From assembly GCA_947179285.1 (NCBI GenBank), contig CAMXAV010000030.1:1-7160 (forward strand): a stretch of 7,160 nt of DNA. The letters are read 5' to 3'. A program made the position numbers and the translations under genes. Of the stretch, positions 5,262 through 7,160 are shown in pieces. Within the stretch, counting starts at the first letter, position 1. Every line of letters starts with the position of its first letter. The DNA is from an uncultured Helicobacter sp. (GTDB taxonomy: Bacteria; Campylobacterota; Campylobacteria; Campylobacterales; Helicobacteraceae). The notes beneath the pieces are model-generated. The model saw only the letters and a list, made by a program, of their open reading frames with translations. It was not told where the DNA came from and did no database searches.

Positions 5262-7058
5262 CTATTCACAACGCGCGCCGCTGCCGCATTGATTGACCCA
5301 CAGCGCCGCAGGCAGCGCGCCGCTGCCGCGCCTGTCTTCGCCCTCGCCTGTGCAGTTAGACAGCGAGAGCATCTGCTCAAACGGGTTGTGATAGGCATTG
5401 CGCACCTCTATGACATCGAGCGCAACGATTTGCAGCATGCGCGTGCCACGAAGGCTAAGGCGCATGCGAAGCCCGTCTATGTCGTTTGCTGGCGCTGTGC
5501 GCGTGCGAAACCTTTGTTGCGTCATCGTGCGTGCGTTGGTTGGAATGCTGATGATTCCATCGTTTGTGCGGATTGCGACAACGGAATGCCCGACCACATT
5601 TGTTTGCCCCTCGGCAACGCGCCCGAGATTGACGATAAAGAGCGTGCCCGCTGGCGCGCCCAACATCGAGCGCAGCAGCGAATCGATGTCATCATCGTCT
5701 ATCGCTGTGCCTAGCCGCTGCCAATTGTATTGCGGCAACATCGAGATTGTGCCCGCAAATGCCCTATCTGCCGTTTGCAAAAAGGCGTCTTCTGGCTCGG
5801 CGAGCGTGCGTGTGTAGTATTGCGAGATGTCGCGAAAGGTGGTGTATAGAATCGAGTTGCGCTCATAGAACGAATCGAACGGATTCGTGTCGGGAATCGC
5901 ATCGAAAAAATAGCCGCCGCTTGTGCGTGGGTGGTGGGGGTCTTCGAGAAGCTCGGCGGCGATTTGGAAGGAATGCAGCAAACAAACGCCGCAAATGCCA
6001 ATCGATTCTCCGCTGCTATCAGTCGTGCGGATAATATCGAGCAGGCGCTGTTCCCAATCGGGCGTGAGACGGAAATCTGGCGGAAAGGCGGGCGGGGGCT
6101 GGAGCAAGGCGGCGCTATGCCCGCTCGCGGGGCAAGAGCGGAGATTTTTACCCACATTTGCCGCGATGAAGCGCAGCCAATCTTGCATTTCGTGGGGGAT
6201 TAGGAATAGCGAGGTTGGGCTATTGCTCGTGTCTGTCTCGATGTATTGTTTAGTTGCGACATAAGGAACGCCCCAATAGATTCCATAGCGCGTCAGTCGC
6301 AAAAGATTGCCCGCGTTGTCTTCGAGCGCGATATGCCGATTGCCAACAAGAATCGGCTTCCAAAAGGCTTGATTCTTTGGCGGTGGCTTGGAATCATCGC
6401 ATGTTCCCCATACTGCCCAATCCCATGCATTTTTTGTGTCGCCTAAGCGCGAATAGAGGCAATCAAGGTCGGGCACAAGCGGATTGTATTGCGCAATATG
6501 CCCACTTTCGAGGTTGTAATACAATGGCATTGTGCTTTTGTCGGAGAGGTTGTTTTGCAAAAAATAACGTTGGTTGCCATCGCGCGTGTTCAAATCCCAC
6601 CCAAGATACATCACAATGCTAAGAGTCGGGGGCGTGGCAAGCGTGTTCTGCCATTGCCGCATGCTCGAATCGAGCGTGTGCGTCTGAAAGTGCGTGTCTT
6701 TGAACCACACGGCGTAGAGATAGCTCCCGTCATCTTTGATGCTATAAAAATCATCGAGACTCCAAAAGCTTCCATTCTTGATTTTCCATTGCTGCCTCGT
6801 GTCGTTCAAAACGCATGGGCTTAGGTAGAGATAGTCCCATTCCCGCCTCGATTCTGCCACAGAGCTCGGCGCTGTGATACAAACCCATGTTTTGTTGATA
6901 TGAAACGCCAAGCGCCCAAAGACATCGTATCGCGCGGGCTTTGCCTCGGGGACATTGCAATTGAGGATTCCGAGATAGGAATGATGCTCTGCGCCTAGCG
7001 AAAATTGTGCGGTATAGCAGAGCGAGTATCTATCATGCGTTTGGACACGAATGGGCAT
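5262..7058 (-). CDS. DUF1561-like secreted protein, lectin-like N-half; body separated from its signal by an amber codon
   Basis: The open frame gives 598 residues. The N-terminal part reads like DUF1561 (PF07598, the 'virulence-modifying' family known from Leptospira and Bartonella): ARYDVFGRLAFHINKTWVCITAPSS-type sequence, then SPCVLNDTRQQWKIKNGSFWS at 80-100, whose QQW resembles the QxW of ricin-type lectin repeats. A second such region is at about 230-265 (HIALEDNAGNLLRLTRYGIYWGV). The C-terminal half has GICGVCLLHSFQIAAELLE at 354-372, TSGGYFFDAIP at 379-389 and VVGHSVVAI at 488-496; a Cys followed by a His of this kind suggests a papain-like hydrolase, which is my inference. The twelve cysteines fit an exported protein. 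The ATG at 7058 is only the first Met after an in-frame TAG (7107-7109), beyond which a signal peptide is encoded. The natural protein therefore probably starts beyond 7160, and this may be a recent pseudogene. The gene converges on uvrC with a 3-bp gap. Confidence 0.75.
   Translation of the reverse strand: MPIRVQTHDRYSLCYTAQFSLGAEHHSYLGILNCNVPEAKPARYDVFGRLAFHINKTWVCITAPSSVAESRREWDYLYLSPCVLNDTRQQWKIKNGSFWSLDDFYSIKDDGSYLYAVWFKDTHFQTHTLDSSMRQWQNTLATPPTLSIVMYLGWDLNTRDGNQRYFLQNNLSDKSTMPLYYNLESGHIAQYNPLVPDLDCLYSRLGDTKNAWDWAVWGTCDDSKPPPKNQAFWKPILVGNRHIALEDNAGNLLRLTRYGIYWGVPYVATKQYIETDTSNSPTSLFLIPHEMQDWLRFIAANVGKNLRSCPASGHSAALLQPPPAFPPDFRLTPDWEQRLLDIIRTTDSSGESIGICGVCLLHSFQIAAELLEDPHHPRTSGGYFFDAIPDTNPFDSFYERNSILYTTFRDISQYYTRTLAEPEDAFLQTADRAFAGTISMLPQYNWQRLGTAIDDDDIDSLLRSMLGAPAGTLFIVNLGRVAEGQTNVVGHSVVAIRTNDGIISIPTNARTMTQQRFRTRTAPANDIDGLRMRLSLRGTRMLQIVALDVIEVRNAYHNPFEQMLSLSNCTGEGEDRRGSGALPAALWVNQCGSGARCE
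5273..5329. repeat. In-frame 15-bp direct repeat with an embedded hairpin at the 3' end of the DUF1561-like gene
   Basis: GCGCGCCGCTGCCGC occurs exactly at 5273-5287 and 5315-5329. The spacing is 42 bp, so both copies are read in the same frame and give Gly-Ser-Gly-Ala twice, 14 residues apart. The second copy overlaps a perfect 7-bp hairpin, GGCAGCG (5311-5317) with CGCTGCC (5321-5327), around a 3-base loop. This is the tail end of the gene where it meets uvrC. No T-tract follows, so I do not call it a standard terminator. Confidence 0.5.
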
Positions 7059-7109
7059 GTCTTTCGGCGCGTCTGCCCGTTTTTGCGCGCCATTGGGTGG
7101 AAGCAGCTA

Positions 7110-7160
7110 CGGCGCTTCGGCATGCGCGCACGCTAAGAGCGCGACGCGGAGAAGCAAAAA
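7110..7160 (-). pseudogene. Signal-peptide-coding fragment of the DUF1561-like gene, ending at an in-frame TAG
   Basis: In the same frame as the DUF1561-like body, these 51 bases encode FLLLRVALLACAHAEAP, the hydrophobic core and Ala-x-Ala-type cleavage region of a Sec signal peptide; the start codon lies beyond the window. The next codon is TAG (minus strand of 7107-7109). Sixteen sense codons (LLPPNGAQKRADAPKD) then lead to the Met at 7058. The unbroken frame, the signal peptide and the secreted-type body together show that these were one gene. CAG (Gln) is the simplest ancestral codon at the stop. Confidence 0.72.

Noticed and set aside
5289..6824. Plus-strand open frames opposite the DUF1561-like gene
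   Set aside because: Compositional shadows with no domain pattern; the minus-strand frame has clear protein-like motifs.

Overview
The window looks chromosomal and comes from an epsilonproteobacterium, most likely a Helicobacter of the enterohepatic type. The partial flavodoxin at the left edge reads very like Helicobacter FldA. The UvrC and L-aspartate oxidase are ordinary bacterial enzymes, and the large protein at the right edge resembles DUF1561-family secreted proteins, known from some Helicobacter, Bartonella and Leptospira. Most genes are GC-rich for the genus (72 of 120 bases in a uvrC sample, 4501-4620). The block at 371-1318 is strikingly AT-rich (33 of 120 in 481-600).

Layout, left to right: (1) the 3' end of fldA (+), closed by a strong hairpin. 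(2) A two-gene minus-strand cassette: an ImmA/IrrE-type zinc metallopeptidase whose stop overlaps the start of a small two-helix membrane protein. Its composition and the lack of an XRE repressor partner suggest an acquired accessory module. (3) A minus-strand pair made of a small LptM-like lipoprotein gene overlapping the start of nadB (L-aspartate oxidase, NAD synthesis). (4) A plus-strand pair made of a DUF721/DciA-like gene followed 3 bp later by uvrC (nucleotide excision repair). Its promoter is a perfect TATAAT placed so that transcription would start at, or next to, the ATG, and its 5' end overlaps the divergent lipoprotein gene. (5) A long minus-strand gene, convergent with uvrC across a 3-bp gap, for a cysteine-rich DUF1561-like protein with a ricin-type lectin-like N-terminal half and a possible cysteine-hydrolase-like C-terminal half.

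The most notable point is at the right edge. Reading the DUF1561 frame upstream of its first in-window ATG gives an in-frame TAG at 7107-7109. Immediately before the TAG is a typical signal-peptide core that continues to the window edge. The secretion signal and the body of a probable virulence protein are therefore separated by one amber codon. This could be a recent pseudogene, a sequencing error, or a readthrough/suppression case.

The FldA, UvrC and NadB calls are firm. The DUF1561, LptM and DUF721 calls rest on remembered family patterns and would be settled by profile searches. No tRNA, rRNA, CRISPR array or insertion sequence was seen.
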